A DNA stretch of 59,309 nt, from contig NZ_AKJK01000057.1 in NCBI RefSeq assembly GCF_000282375.1, positions 1-59,309 on the forward strand, read 5' to 3'. Positions 17,474 through 27,130 of the stretch are shown piece by piece. Source of the DNA: Pseudomonas sp. GM50 (GTDB taxonomy: Bacteria > Pseudomonadota > Gammaproteobacteria > Pseudomonadales > Pseudomonadaceae). Every line of letters starts with the position of its first letter. Position 1 is the first letter of the stretch. The notes under the pieces are model-generated. The model saw nothing but the letters and a program-made list of their open reading frames with translations, searched no databases and was not told the DNA's origin. A program made the position numbers and the translations under genes.

Positions 17474-19250
17474 CCCGCAACTGCTCGATTACTACCAGCG
17501 CGAACTGACCTGGTTGCGGCACGCCGGGAGCATTTTCGCCGAGCGTTATCCCAAGGTCGCCAGGCGCCTGGAATTGTCCCCCGGAGAATGCCCCGATCCG
17601 CATGTCGAACGACTGCTCGAAGGTTTTGCCTTGCTCGCGGCGCGTTTGCAACGGCGGCTTGATGACGACTACGCCGAATTCAGCGACGCCTTGCTCGAAC
17701 AGCTTTACCCGCTGGCCATGCGGCCATTACCGTCCTGCGCGATCGTGAAGTTCGAGCCGGACCCGAGCAAAGGCAACCTCGCCGGTGGTTACCCGTTGCC
17801 CAGGGACACGCCGCTGTTCGTCACCACCACTAAAGGCGAAAGCATCCATTTTCGCACCAGCGCCGCGGTTCGCTTGTGGCCGCTGGAAATCAATGAAGCG
17901 CTGTTGCTGGGCAGCGACGAAGCGCAGGCCCTGACCGGCGTTGCACAGGCGCGCTCAGCGCTGCGCCTGAGCCTGCGCTGTCTCGGCGAAAGCCAGTGGT
18001 CGGAGTTGGCGATCAAACAGTTGCGCGTGCACCTCGCCGCCTCCCCGGTGATCAACGCCTGCCTGTATGACCTGCTCGGCGCCCATGCCGTGAAGGTGCT
18101 GGCCGGCCCCGTCGGCAGCGTGCCTAAAGTGCTTGCGGGGCTGCCAGACATCGTCGGTTTCGCCAGCGACGAAGTGCTGTTGCCGGACGAGGACGGCGTG
18201 CATCCGGGCATGCGCCTGCTCGCCGAGTATTTCGCCTTCCCGGACAAATTCAATTTCTTCGATATCCCGTTGGCCGGTGCCACCAGCGACAGCCAGACGC
18301 TGTACCTGTACATCGTCTTCGACCGCGCCCCGGCCAACCGTCTGCACCTTCAGGCCAGCGACTTCGCCTTGGGCTGTGCACCGGTGATCAACCTGTTTCC
18401 GCGAACCTCGGAGCCCCTGCGCCCGGACGGCACCCGCAGCGAGTACCGCCTGGTCGCCGACAGCCACCGGGAAAACAGCGTCGAGATCCACAGCATCCGA
18501 GCGATGCGCGCCAGTTCCAGTCAAGGTGTGCTGCGCGTTCCCGCTTATTACGGCAGCCAGCACATCGGCGGTGAAAAGCAATGCTACTGGCACGCGCGAC
18601 GGGTCAGTGGCATGACCCCGAATCGCCTGGGCACCGACCTGATGGTGAGCCTGGTGGACACCCGACTCGATCCATTGTCGGAGACCACCGAATACAGCCT
18701 CACCGCCGAACTGCTGTGCACCAACCGACACTTGGCCCAGAGCCTTCCGGCCGGGACACCACTGGGTTTCGAACGACCGGGGCCAGTGGCCTGGGCACGC
18801 CTGCGCAATCCACCCAGCCCGCAAAGCCTGCCGCGACTGGACGGTGAATCCCGTTGGCGGTTGGTATCGCAACTGACCCTCAATCATTTGTCGCTGGTCG
18901 AGGGGCCGCAGGCGCTGGATGCCCTCCAGGAAATCCTCCAACTGCACAACCTGCGTGACGAGGCCAGCGCCCTGCGGCAGATCGAAGGCTTGCTCGGCCT
19001 TGGCTGTGAACGGGTGATCGCCCATGTCGGCGAAGATGCGTGGCGCGGCTGGCGCAATGGGCTGGAGGTTCAGCTGCAACTCGATCCGCAGCATTTCGTC
19101 GGCAGCAGCGCCGTGTTGTTCTCAGCGGTGCTGGCGCAATTCTTTTCACTCTATGCCACGGCCAATCGCTTTGTGCGCACGGTCCTGGTCCAGTCAGACA
19201 AGGAGGTCAAGACATGGCAACCCCAAGCCGGCATGCCACTCTCCCTCTGA
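17457..19250 (+). CDS. tssF: Type VI secretion baseplate protein TssF
   Basis: Baseplate wedge protein of 597 residues (family about 580-620), which forms a complex with TssG and TssK. It begins with the conserved LLDYYQRELTWLRHAG-FAERYPKVA pattern and has DPHVERLLEGFALLAARLQ near residue 45. A start at 17457 overlaps the tssE end by 17 bases, which suggests coupling. An earlier in-frame ATG would add 13 unrelated residues. The last 37 bases overlap tssG. Confidence 0.95.
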   Translation: MSDSIDPQLLDYYQRELTWLRHAGSIFAERYPKVARRLELSPGECPDPHVERLLEGFALLAARLQRRLDDDYAEFSDALLEQLYPLAMRPLPSCAIVKFEPDPSKGNLAGGYPLPRDTPLFVTTTKGESIHFRTSAAVRLWPLEINEALLLGSDEAQALTGVAQARSALRLSLRCLGESQWSELAIKQLRVHLAASPVINACLYDLLGAHAVKVLAGPVGSVPKVLAGLPDIVGFASDEVLLPDEDGVHPGMRLLAEYFAFPDKFNFFDIPLAGATSDSQTLYLYIVFDRAPANRLHLQASDFALGCAPVINLFPRTSEPLRPDGTRSEYRLVADSHRENSVEIHSIRAMRASSSQGVLRVPAYYGSQHIGGEKQCYWHARRVSGMTPNRLGTDLMVSLVDTRLDPLSETTEYSLTAELLCTNRHLAQSLPAGTPLGFERPGPVAWARLRNPPSPQSLPRLDGESRWRLVSQLTLNHLSLVEGPQALDALQEILQLHNLRDEASALRQIEGLLGLGCERVIAHVGEDAWRGWRNGLEVQLQLDPQHFVGSSAVLFSAVLAQFFSLYATANRFVRTVLVQSDKEVKTWQPQAGMPLSL

Positions 19251-20239
19251 GCCTGAGTCAAAAGCTGCGGCGCGATCCACAGGCGTTTGAGTTATTGCAG
19301 GCGTTACTGCTGCTGGAACGCGAACACCCACAAGCCGAATCCCTGGGCAGCGGCACCGCGCCTCAAGCGGAAGCCCTGCGACTGCGCGGGCCGTTAACGG
19401 CGCTTTTTTCCGCCAGCGAAATCGAAAGCCTGACCCAGGAACCCGGTCAGCAACCGACGCTCAGTACTCCGGTGTTTGGCCTCGGCGGGCCCGACGGTCC
19501 CCTGCCCTACGCTTATCAGGAATGGCTGCAGCAACGGGCCCGCGCCAAGGACCATGCACCGGCCGAGTTCCTCGACCTATTCCAGCATCGCTTGCTGAGC
19601 CTGCTGTACAAAGTGATGCGCAAACACCGGATTGCCGTCGGCTTTACGGCCCCCGGCGCATCCCCGGTGCAGGCGCAACTGCGGGCGCTGACCGGGTTGT
19701 TGCCCAAAGCCTTGCAGGAACGCCAGGCCGTTCCCGATTCCGCCGTACTGGCATGCAGCGCGCTGTTTGCCGACGGTCGTCGCTCCCTCGCCGGCTTCGC
19801 CGCGATTGTGCGCGAGCACTTCGAACTGCCGGTCGCACTCAGCGCCTATGAAGGTGCCTGGCGGGAAATCCCACCCGCCAGTCGCAGCCGCCTGCAACCG
19901 GGAGGCCGCAACCTGCAACTGGGCCGCAGCGCCGTGGCCGGCACCCGGGTCTGGGATGAACACGCCGGCATCCGCCTGACGCTCGGCCCGCTGACCTCGG
20001 CGCAGGCGACGCGGTTTCTGCCGGACGGCGAATCCCACCCAGCACTGGCCAGCCTCAGCGCGCTGTATTTCGGTCCCGATCTGGATTGCACCCTGGTGCT
20101 GTTGGTGCGCGGTGCCAGCCCGATCAAACTCGGTCGCCAGGCCCCGCCCTTGCTCAGTTGGAACGGCGGCCTGCAACGCCAGACCAGCCTCGCCGTGCAA
20201 CAGATCGAAACCCGCCTTCGTCAGCTGGAGATCACCTGA
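19214..20239 (+). CDS. tssG: Type VI secretion baseplate protein TssG
   Basis: Baseplate component of 341 residues that pairs with TssF. The beginning LRRDPQAFELLQALLLLER is the usual TssG opening, and FGLGGPDGPLPYAY-EWL near residue 80 is a family landmark. The ATG at 19214 has a near-perfect AAGGAGG seven bases upstream, although it lies inside the end of tssF. Starts further upstream in the same frame are read-through of tssF sequence. clpV follows after two bases. Confidence 0.95.
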   Translation: MATPSRHATLPLSLSQKLRRDPQAFELLQALLLLEREHPQAESLGSGTAPQAEALRLRGPLTALFSASEIESLTQEPGQQPTLSTPVFGLGGPDGPLPYAYQEWLQQRARAKDHAPAEFLDLFQHRLLSLLYKVMRKHRIAVGFTAPGASPVQAQLRALTGLLPKALQERQAVPDSAVLACSALFADGRRSLAGFAAIVREHFELPVALSAYEGAWREIPPASRSRLQPGGRNLQLGRSAVAGTRVWDEHAGIRLTLGPLTSAQATRFLPDGESHPALASLSALYFGPDLDCTLVLLVRGASPIKLGRQAPPLLSWNGGLQRQTSLAVQQIETRLRQLEIT

Positions 20240-20241
20240 AC

Positions 20242-22785
20242 ATGGAACTGGCCAGCCTGATCGGACGCCTCAACCCGGACAACCGCCGCGCCCTTGAACG
20301 GGCCGCGCAACGCTGCCTGCAACGGGGTCATCATTACGTCGAAATCGAGCACCTGCTGCTTGAGTTGCTGGACATTGAGGGCGGTGACTTCGCCTACCTG
20401 CTGCCGCGCTTCGGCCTGGAGCGCGATGCCCTGACGGCGGAAATCAACAAGGCCCTGGAACTGTTCAAATCCGGCAGCACCCGCACCCCGGCGCTCTCGG
20501 CGCAAACCATCGGCCTGCTCGAAGACGCGGTGGTTCAAGCCAGCGTGCTCGGTCTCGACAGCATTCGTTCCGGCTTGCTGCTGCTGGCTTTGCTCGACCG
20601 CGATGAACGCCGCAGCCTGCTGCTCAATAGCGCCTCGTCGCTGTTGAAAATTCCGCGGGAAGCCTTGCGCAGCAACCTGCTGGAGTGGACCGAAAACTCT
20701 CGCGAACACGTCGGCGGCACGCGGCCTGTCAATGCCGGCAAGCCGCAGCCGAAACAGGATTCGGTGCTCGATCAGTTCACCCAAGACCTGACCGCCGACG
20801 CTCATGCCGGGCGCATCGACCCCATCGTCGGGCGCGACGGCGAGATTCGTCAGTGCATCGACATCCTGCTCAGGCGTCGGCAGAACAACCCGATCCTGGT
20901 CGGCGCGCCGGGCGTGGGCAAGACAGCCGTGGTCGAAGGCCTGGCCCTGCGCATTGCCGCCGGCGATGTACCGCCGTCGCTGCAGGAAGTCAGCCTGCGG
21001 GTACTCGACCTCGGTTTGTTGCAGGCCGGAGCCGGGGTCAAAGGCGAGTTCGAACAGCGGCTCAAAGGCGTGATTGACGCGGTGCGCAGCGCCGATAAAC
21101 CGATCATTTTATTCATCGACGAAGCCCACACCCTGATTGGCGCTGGCGGCGCGGAAGGCGGCAGCGACGCGGCCAACCTGCTCAAACCGGCGCTGGCCCG
21201 TGGCGAGTTGCGCACCCTCGCCGCCACGACCTGGCTTGAGTACAAAAAATACTTCGAGAAGGACCCGGCCCTCGCTCGGCGTTTTCAATTGGTGCAAGTC
21301 GAGGAACCGGACGAAACCACTGCCGTGGAAATGCTCCGTGGCGTGGCCGCGAAACTGGAACAGCATCATGGCGTGCAGGTACTGGACGCGGCGATCCACG
21401 AAGCAGTGAAACTGTCCCACCGCTACATCTCCGGGCGTCAGTTGCCGGACAAAGCCATCAGCGTGCTCGACACCGCCTGCGCCCGGGTCGCCCTCGGCCA
21501 GCACGACGTGCCGCCGCCGCTGGAAAGCCTGCGCCATCGCCAGAACAGCCTCAAGGATGAAGTCGAACGCCTGCGTCGCGAACAAGCCACCGGGCTCGAT
21601 CATCGTGAGCGCATCACCCTGCTGGAAACCGAATCAGTCGGTAACGTGCAAGCCATTCGCGACCTGGAAATCCGCTGGAACGAAGAACGGATCGCCGTGC
21701 GCGAACTGCTGGAAACCCGCCGCGAGTTACTCACTTTGAGCGAGCGCGCCGACAACGAAAAACCGGACGAAGCTACTGACAGCCGCATCGATCATCTGGC
21801 CGCTGAACTGGTACGACTCGAGGCTGGTCTGGATGCCATTCGCCAGGACGATCCGCTGGTGCCGGAACAAGTCGATGCGAAAACCGTAGCCGCCGTAATC
21901 GCCGGCTGGACCGGAATTCCGGTGGGCAAGATGCTCGCCGACGAAGCCCACGCCGTACGCACCCTCGGCCAGCGCATGGGCCAGCGGGTCATGGGCCAAA
22001 GCACCGCGCTGAACACCATCGCCCAACGCCTGCAAGCCTACCGCGCCGGCCTCACCGACCCACAGAAGCCGGTCGGCGTGTTCCTGCTGGTCGGCCCCAC
22101 GGGCGTGGGCAAAACCGAAACCGCTTATGCGTTGGCCGATGCGCTGTATGGCGGCGAACGCAACCTGATCAGCATCAACCTTTCCGAATACCAGGAAGCC
22201 CACACCGTCAGCCAACTCAAAGGCGCCCCCCCCGGCTACGTCGGTTACGGCAGCGGTGGCGTGCTCACCGAAGCGGTACGGCGCAAGCCCTATTCGGTGG
22301 TGCTGCTGGACGAAATCGAAAAGGCCCACCCGGATGTGCTGGAGGCGTTCTACAACGTCTTCGACAAAGGCGTCATGGAAGACGGTACCGGGTTGGTCGT
22401 GGATTTCAAAAACACCGTGATGCTCGCCACCAGCAACGTTGGCGCTGAGTTGCTGCTCGATACACCGGTCGCGCAACTGGGCACTGATGCCTTCAACGAA
22501 GCGTTGCACAAAGTGCTGCTGAAAGCGTTTCGACCAGCGTTTCTGGCGCGCATGACGGTGGTGGCGTATCGGCCGCTGGATGAGGCGACGCTGGAAGGGA
22601 TTGTGTTGGCGAAGCTGGAGAAATTGCGCGGGCGGTATAAGGCTGCCACCGGGAAACAGTTTGAATTTGATGCCGGGATTGTGCAGGCGGTGTTGGCCAA
22701 GTGCAGTGCGGCTGGGGCAAGGGATGTTGAGAATGTGTTGATGACGCAGGTGACGGGGAAGTTGGCGGAGTGGGTGTTGGAGTGA
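20242..22785 (+). CDS. clpV: Type VI secretion ATPase ClpV (TssH)
   Basis: AAA+ unfoldase that disassembles contracted TssB/TssC sheath for reuse. 847 residues, with a Clp N-domain (1-150), a first ATPase domain with Walker A GAPGVGKT at 221-228, a coiled middle domain around 400-530, and a second ATPase domain with Walker A GPTGVGKT at 618-625. Both Walker B motifs (LFIDEAH and LLDEIEKAH) are intact. The ATG at 20242 is two bases after the tssG stop with TGGAG upstream. It ends the structural part of the rightward arm; the operon appears to continue after 89 bases. Confidence 0.96.
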   Translation: MELASLIGRLNPDNRRALERAAQRCLQRGHHYVEIEHLLLELLDIEGGDFAYLLPRFGLERDALTAEINKALELFKSGSTRTPALSAQTIGLLEDAVVQASVLGLDSIRSGLLLLALLDRDERRSLLLNSASSLLKIPREALRSNLLEWTENSREHVGGTRPVNAGKPQPKQDSVLDQFTQDLTADAHAGRIDPIVGRDGEIRQCIDILLRRRQNNPILVGAPGVGKTAVVEGLALRIAAGDVPPSLQEVSLRVLDLGLLQAGAGVKGEFEQRLKGVIDAVRSADKPIILFIDEAHTLIGAGGAEGGSDAANLLKPALARGELRTLAATTWLEYKKYFEKDPALARRFQLVQVEEPDETTAVEMLRGVAAKLEQHHGVQVLDAAIHEAVKLSHRYISGRQLPDKAISVLDTACARVALGQHDVPPPLESLRHRQNSLKDEVERLRREQATGLDHRERITLLETESVGNVQAIRDLEIRWNEERIAVRELLETRRELLTLSERADNEKPDEATDSRIDHLAAELVRLEAGLDAIRQDDPLVPEQVDAKTVAAVIAGWTGIPVGKMLADEAHAVRTLGQRMGQRVMGQSTALNTIAQRLQAYRAGLTDPQKPVGVFLLVGPTGVGKTETAYALADALYGGERNLISINLSEYQEAHTVSQLKGAPPGYVGYGSGGVLTEAVRRKPYSVVLLDEIEKAHPDVLEAFYNVFDKGVMEDGTGLVVDFKNTVMLATSNVGAELLLDTPVAQLGTDAFNEALHKVLLKAFRPAFLARMTVVAYRPLDEATLEGIVLAKLEKLRGRYKAATGKQFEFDAGIVQAVLAKCSAAGARDVENVLMTQVTGKLAEWVLE

Positions 22786-22874
22786 GTCCCGTCGGGAGAC
22801 TTCCATGGCGTCAATGCAGCCAAAAAGAAGCTGAATAAAAGGCAGATCATTCTGAATGACTTAAGGAGCCCACC

Positions 22875-24596
22875 ATGCCAATCACCATCATTATCGGCAC
22901 AGGTATTTCGTCAGCCGCCTATCTCCTGTCCGTAAAACAGTACTTAACATCCACGAATCAAGCGTTAGGTAATGTAGGCGTGGTGGGTGGCGCCGACCTC
23001 TGGCAAAAAATGAGTCACGCCCATGCCATGGGACAACCCACGCAACTCCTGACCGGGAACCTTTTGGGCCGTGGCCGGGAAGTCAGAGGATTCACCCCTC
23101 AGCAACTGTCAGACCGGGGCTTCCTGACCGCAGGACAATTTTCGAGAACAATACAGCACTACCTGACTCAACATTCTTGCGCCCAACTTGCTGACTCGTA
23201 TGTTTATCGAATAACCAAAGAGGGATCAAAGTACTTGCTTGCCACTCATGTCGAAGGTGAAATCGGCGGCATCATTACCTGCGACAGGGTCATTTTCGCG
23301 CCGGGACCGGGGCCTGCCCGGCCACTCGCTACCGAAGCGGGAATCCTGTCGGAAGAAGAGATCGCAGGCTTTGGCAGACGCATTATCAAAGGCAATGACT
23401 TCATGTCCCCGGATTGGACAACGCCGCTCAGTCTCTCACCCGAAGAAACCATTGTTGCTGTGTACGGTGGGTCTGCGACTGCGGCGTGGGCTGTAGAATT
23501 GGCTGACATGCGGAAAATGAATGTAACTTGCTGGTTCACTCGCCCGGGGAGAGATAAAGACGCCTGGAATGCCAAGGTCAGGTTCAGCGAAGCATTTCCG
23601 GCGGGCGACAGAAACAATACCGTAGAAGAAGTTTATGAAACGCGTCGGCATGTTTATAAACTCAAGAAAGTAGAGAGCGTAGAAAACTCAACAAAAATTC
23701 GACTGATTTTCGAACAACAAGATGGGCGTGACGTTGTAACGTATGTCGACCTTCTGATTTATGCTCTGGGCGCCGAACACACGCTGACACAAGGCGTAAG
23801 AAGCGTACTGGCGCCTGCACTTTGCGATAGCCTTGTGGCGTATTACGACAAAAACCGTGCCATTAGTTCAACACCCTCATTATTGGCTATCGGAACCGAA
23901 GATCGTTCATTAATGGTTGTCGGCTCGGCAATGAGCAGTGCAGGCGGTTTTGGAGGAAGTACGCTGCAGGTACAAGGCGATGCGAGCCGAACTATTAGTA
24001 CGCTGGCCCCTTACAGAGAGATCAACAAAACACTTCCCGATGCAGCCAAGCCCCCAGAGGGGATTGCCATGGTCATGGCAGGCATAGAAGCCCTGAACGA
24101 ATACGTACCGGCCAGGCCCGTCAGGGGAGGAAGAAAAGCGGTCTTCATTCCACCCCGATTAACAACAAGTGAGGGGAGAAGGCTACCTAGAGGCTCGGCG
24201 AACCCTGATGCCAACCGTATCTCCTCCCACGATATCGACTTCGAATGGGACATCAACTTCAACACCAGCAATCGCACCCAACTGGCAATTTATATTGCCC
24301 AGACGACGGACCTCTCACCCTTTGCCGCCAACCTGGCAGTGGCGTTGATCGTGTATTTCAGGACGCGCCCCGAAAACGTGCGGGGGCTAAGCGACCCACA
24401 AGTGACCACCATTATCACTTGCGCGGATTTGATCTATAAAAAACTGGCCGAATTAAATCATGACCTTGACGCACAACTATTGCACTTTGACAAAAAATGG
24501 GGAGCCGAACAGCACGTCGTCAACTGCGTTGGATACGTAACCACTACAACTGAATGGAAAGTGTTCTGGCGCAACGAGGGGATATCACTAACATGA
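22875..24596 (+). CDS. Putative FAD/NAD(P)-binding oxidoreductase-like protein, T6SS-linked
   Basis: 573 residues of unrecognised specific family. Two dinucleotide-binding-like motifs are visible: GTGISSA at residues 8-14 right after a hydrophobic first strand (FAD type), and VYGGSATAAWAVELA near 197-211 (NAD(P) type). Later come LLIYALGAEH and LLAIGTEDRSLMVVGSAMSS, which resemble the closing motifs of two-dinucleotide-binding flavoproteins. The last 170 residues match nothing I know. AAGGAG precedes the ATG. It sits 89 bases after clpV, and its stop overlaps the start of the deaminase-like gene (ATGA). Codon use is visibly more AT-rich than in tss genes on either side, which suggests acquisition. 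Possible roles are an effector, a chaperone or partner of the deaminase, or an enzyme of nucleotide/NAD metabolism. None is proven. Confidence 0.6.
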   Translation: MPITIIIGTGISSAAYLLSVKQYLTSTNQALGNVGVVGGADLWQKMSHAHAMGQPTQLLTGNLLGRGREVRGFTPQQLSDRGFLTAGQFSRTIQHYLTQHSCAQLADSYVYRITKEGSKYLLATHVEGEIGGIITCDRVIFAPGPGPARPLATEAGILSEEEIAGFGRRIIKGNDFMSPDWTTPLSLSPEETIVAVYGGSATAAWAVELADMRKMNVTCWFTRPGRDKDAWNAKVRFSEAFPAGDRNNTVEEVYETRRHVYKLKKVESVENSTKIRLIFEQQDGRDVVTYVDLLIYALGAEHTLTQGVRSVLAPALCDSLVAYYDKNRAISSTPSLLAIGTEDRSLMVVGSAMSSAGGFGGSTLQVQGDASRTISTLAPYREINKTLPDAAKPPEGIAMVMAGIEALNEYVPARPVRGGRKAVFIPPRLTTSEGRRLPRGSANPDANRISSHDIDFEWDINFNTSNRTQLAIYIAQTTDLSPFAANLAVALIVYFRTRPENVRGLSDPQVTTIITCADLIYKKLAELNHDLDAQLLHFDKKWGAEQHVVNCVGYVTTTTEWKVFWRNEGISLT

Positions 24597-25075
24597 GCGG
24601 CGGGGCCATTCCCGACTTGGCCAGTATTTGCCATGAATCCTCTTCAACTCGTCGCGCCCTGGCCGGGTCGGGAGCGTCTCATGGAACCTGTTTCGCCCTG
24701 GTCGAACATTTCGATGCCGCACGGGGCGTGCTGATGTACAAATTCGGCGACAGCGCATTGAAGCTGGATCTTCTCGGCAACTACACCACCACGACCAAGA
24801 AAGTCGTCACTACCCTGCGCGGGCATGCGGAAATCAGTGCATTGGTCCAGGCGATCAATAGCGTCGCCCTTCCGGACGGTGATTACAGCAACTTCGTCAC
24901 CCGTATCTATATCGAACTCAGCCCCTGCCCTCTTTGTGCACCACAACTCGGCCCCTATGTCGGTAACTCGGTATTGATGTACAGCTACGTCTATGGAAAT
25001 GAGAGAGCGATGGATGGGTGGGTCAGCGACAACCAGGCTGCAATCCATGAAAAAGGCGGCACGTTCAAGTGGTAA
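24593..25075 (+). CDS. Cytidine-deaminase-fold protein, candidate T6SS effector
   Basis: 160 residues. The zinc-site signature of the deaminase superfamily is present: H78-A79-E80 (GHAEI) at the start of one helix and P111-C112-P-L-C115 (SPCPLC) at the next, with about 31 residues between them. In this superfamily His and the two Cys hold zinc and the Glu moves the proton, so all catalytic residues are in place. Bacterial toxin deaminases that act on DNA, RNA or free nucleotides share this fold and are often T6SS cargo. Here the domain stands alone, between an oxidoreductase-like gene (overlap ATGA) and vgrG (33-base gap). The start at 24593 is preferred over an ATG 39 bases upstream because of the overlap and the GAGGGG before it. 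No immunity gene is obvious. Confidence 0.68.
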   Translation: MSGGAIPDLASICHESSSTRRALAGSGASHGTCFALVEHFDAARGVLMYKFGDSALKLDLLGNYTTTTKKVVTTLRGHAEISALVQAINSVALPDGDYSNFVTRIYIELSPCPLCAPQLGPYVGNSVLMYSYVYGNERAMDGWVSDNQAAIHEKGGTFKW

Positions 25076-25108
25076 ATCTTCCCCTTACCCACCACCTGAG
25101 GCCATTCA

Positions 25109-27118
25109 ATGCCCCGCACCACCGACAGCAATACCAGCCTTTCCCTCACCGCCGCCTCGCTGTCGGCGCTATACCCTGAGTCGCTGTCCGGCGAAGAAAC
25201 CCTCAATTCGCTGGGCACGCTAACCCTCAATGGCCTCAACGACGGCACCTCGCTCACCCTGACCACGGCCGTCGCCACACACGTCACGACCACCCTGCAC
25301 AACGACGCCCTGACCCGTCCAATGGACGCCCTGGTCGCCGAAATCCGCCAACTCCCGGCCGACGCCACCGCTGAGCGCTATCAGCTTGTACTGCGACCAT
25401 GGCTCTGGTGGCTGACCCTGGCCAGCAACAACCGCGTATTCCAGAACCTCAGCACCTCTGACATCGTCACCACGATTTTCAAGGCTCATGGTTTTACCGA
25501 CTTCCTGCTGAAGCTCAGCGGCAGCTACACCCCACGCGAATACTGCGTGCAGTACGGCGAAACCGATTTCGCGTTCGTTTCGCGGTTGTTGGAAGAAGAA
25601 GGGATTTTCTGGTTCTTCACTCATGAAGACGGCAAGCACACATTGGTGTTGGGTGACAGCAGCGATGCTTTCGTGCCGATCCCCAATGGCCCAAAGGTGA
25701 GTTATCTCGGCCAGCACGTGGGCGAGCGCGAACTGCACGGCATTCGCTCCGGGCAGGTCTGCGTGCAAGCGGTGGCCGGAGTGTATCGGGCAACGGATTA
25801 CGAGTTCACCACCCCGACCACTTCACTCTACGGCCAGGCCGAAGCCGTCGCCGGGCCTCGGTCGATGTACGAACATCCGGGCGGCTACAACGCCAAGGCC
25901 CGGGGCGATGCGCTGACCAAGCAGCGCGTCGATGGATTGCGCAGTCAGGAGAAGCGTTTTGTCGGTGAGAGCGATTGCCGCTGGCTGGTGCCGGGGCACT
26001 GGTTCACTCTTGCAGAGCACGATGATTCGACGTTGAACATCGATTGGGTGGTGACGGCGGTGACTCATGAAGCCAGCCACGACAGCTATCGCAATCGCTT
26101 CGAAGCCATCCCCAAAGCCACGCCTTTTCGCCCGGTGAGAACCACACCAAAGCCGCGAATGCACACGCAAACCGCCATCGTGGTCGGCAAGTCGGGCGAA
26201 GAAATCTGGACCGACGAATACGGCCGCATCAAGTTGCAGTTCCCGTGGGATCGCGACGGCAAGAACGACGAAGCCAGTTCCTGCTGGGTCCGTGTGGTGC
26301 TGCCTTGGAGCGGTAAGGGTTTCGGCATGCAGTTCGTGCCGCGCATCGGCCAGGAAGTGATCGTGACGTTTATCGATGGCGACCCGGATCGGCCGCTGGT
26401 GACCGGTTGCGTCTACAACGGCAACAACGCCCTGCCCTATGCGCTGCCGGCCAATCAGACCCAGTCCGGAATCAAGACCCAATCGTCCAAGGGCGGTGGC
26501 GGTTTCAACGAGTTGCGCTTCGAGGACAAGAAGGATGCCGAAGAGGTGTTTTTGCAGGCGCAGAAGGATTTCAAGATCAATGTGCTCAACGACACCACCG
26601 CCACTGTCGGCCACGACGAAACATTGACCGTACAGAACGCCCGCACGCGCACGGTGAAAGAAGGCGACGAGACCGTGACCCTTGAAAAAGGCAAACGCAG
26701 CGTGACCATCCAGACTGGCAGCGACAATCTGGATGTGAAGGACAGTCGCACAGTGACTGTGGGCGCTGACCAGACCCACAGCACCGGTGGTAATTACACG
26801 CACAAGGTGACCGGTGATTACAGCCTGACGGTGGACGGCAACCTGACCATCAAGGTGACCGGCACCCTGACCCTGCAGAGCGGCGGCAGTTTCACGATCA
26901 AGAGCGGCGCCGATCTGGCGGCCGAGGCCAGCACCTCGATCAGCCAGAAGGCCGGCACCTCCCTGAGCAATCAGGCCGGTACCTCATTGGAAAACAAGGC
27001 AGGCACGACAATGACCAACGATGCCGGGATCAGCCTGACCAACAAGGCCGCCGCTTCACAGACCGTGGATGGCGGCGGCATGCTGACCATCAAGGGTGGG
27101 CTGGTGCAGGTCAACTGA
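25109..27118 (+). CDS. vgrG: Type VI secretion spike protein VgrG
   Basis: Trimeric spike at the tip of the Hcp tube, 669 residues. The gp27-like part occupies roughly the first 340 residues (YGETDFAFVSRLLEEEGIFW near 150). The gp5-like OB domain holds DEYGRIKLQFPWDRDG near 370 and GFGMQFVPRIGQEVIV near 405. A beta-helix of short repeats (AGTSLSNQ, AGTSLENK, AGTTMTND) forms the end. The protein stops right after the helix, so it has no fused effector domain and must use separate cargo. The N-terminal domain before the first conserved block is somewhat short. It lies 33 bases after the deaminase-like gene, which suggests a cargo relation, and 12 bases before the MORN-like gene. Confidence 0.93.
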   Translation: MPRTTDSNTSLSLTAASLSALYPESLSGEETLNSLGTLTLNGLNDGTSLTLTTAVATHVTTTLHNDALTRPMDALVAEIRQLPADATAERYQLVLRPWLWWLTLASNNRVFQNLSTSDIVTTIFKAHGFTDFLLKLSGSYTPREYCVQYGETDFAFVSRLLEEEGIFWFFTHEDGKHTLVLGDSSDAFVPIPNGPKVSYLGQHVGERELHGIRSGQVCVQAVAGVYRATDYEFTTPTTSLYGQAEAVAGPRSMYEHPGGYNAKARGDALTKQRVDGLRSQEKRFVGESDCRWLVPGHWFTLAEHDDSTLNIDWVVTAVTHEASHDSYRNRFEAIPKATPFRPVRTTPKPRMHTQTAIVVGKSGEEIWTDEYGRIKLQFPWDRDGKNDEASSCWVRVVLPWSGKGFGMQFVPRIGQEVIVTFIDGDPDRPLVTGCVYNGNNALPYALPANQTQSGIKTQSSKGGGGFNELRFEDKKDAEEVFLQAQKDFKINVLNDTTATVGHDETLTVQNARTRTVKEGDETVTLEKGKRSVTIQTGSDNLDVKDSRTVTVGADQTHSTGGNYTHKVTGDYSLTVDGNLTIKVTGTLTLQSGGSFTIKSGADLAAEASTSISQKAGTSLSNQAGTSLENKAGTTMTNDAGISLTNKAAASQTVDGGGMLTIKGGLVQVN

Positions 27119-27130
27119 CAAGGAGAACCC

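Noticed and set aside
17955..19094. Long leftward ORF opposite tssF
   Set aside because: Shadow of tssF, no ribosome binding site or motif.
21727..22806. 359-residue leftward ORF opposite clpV
   Set aside because: Shadow of clpV, which has both Walker motifs intact.
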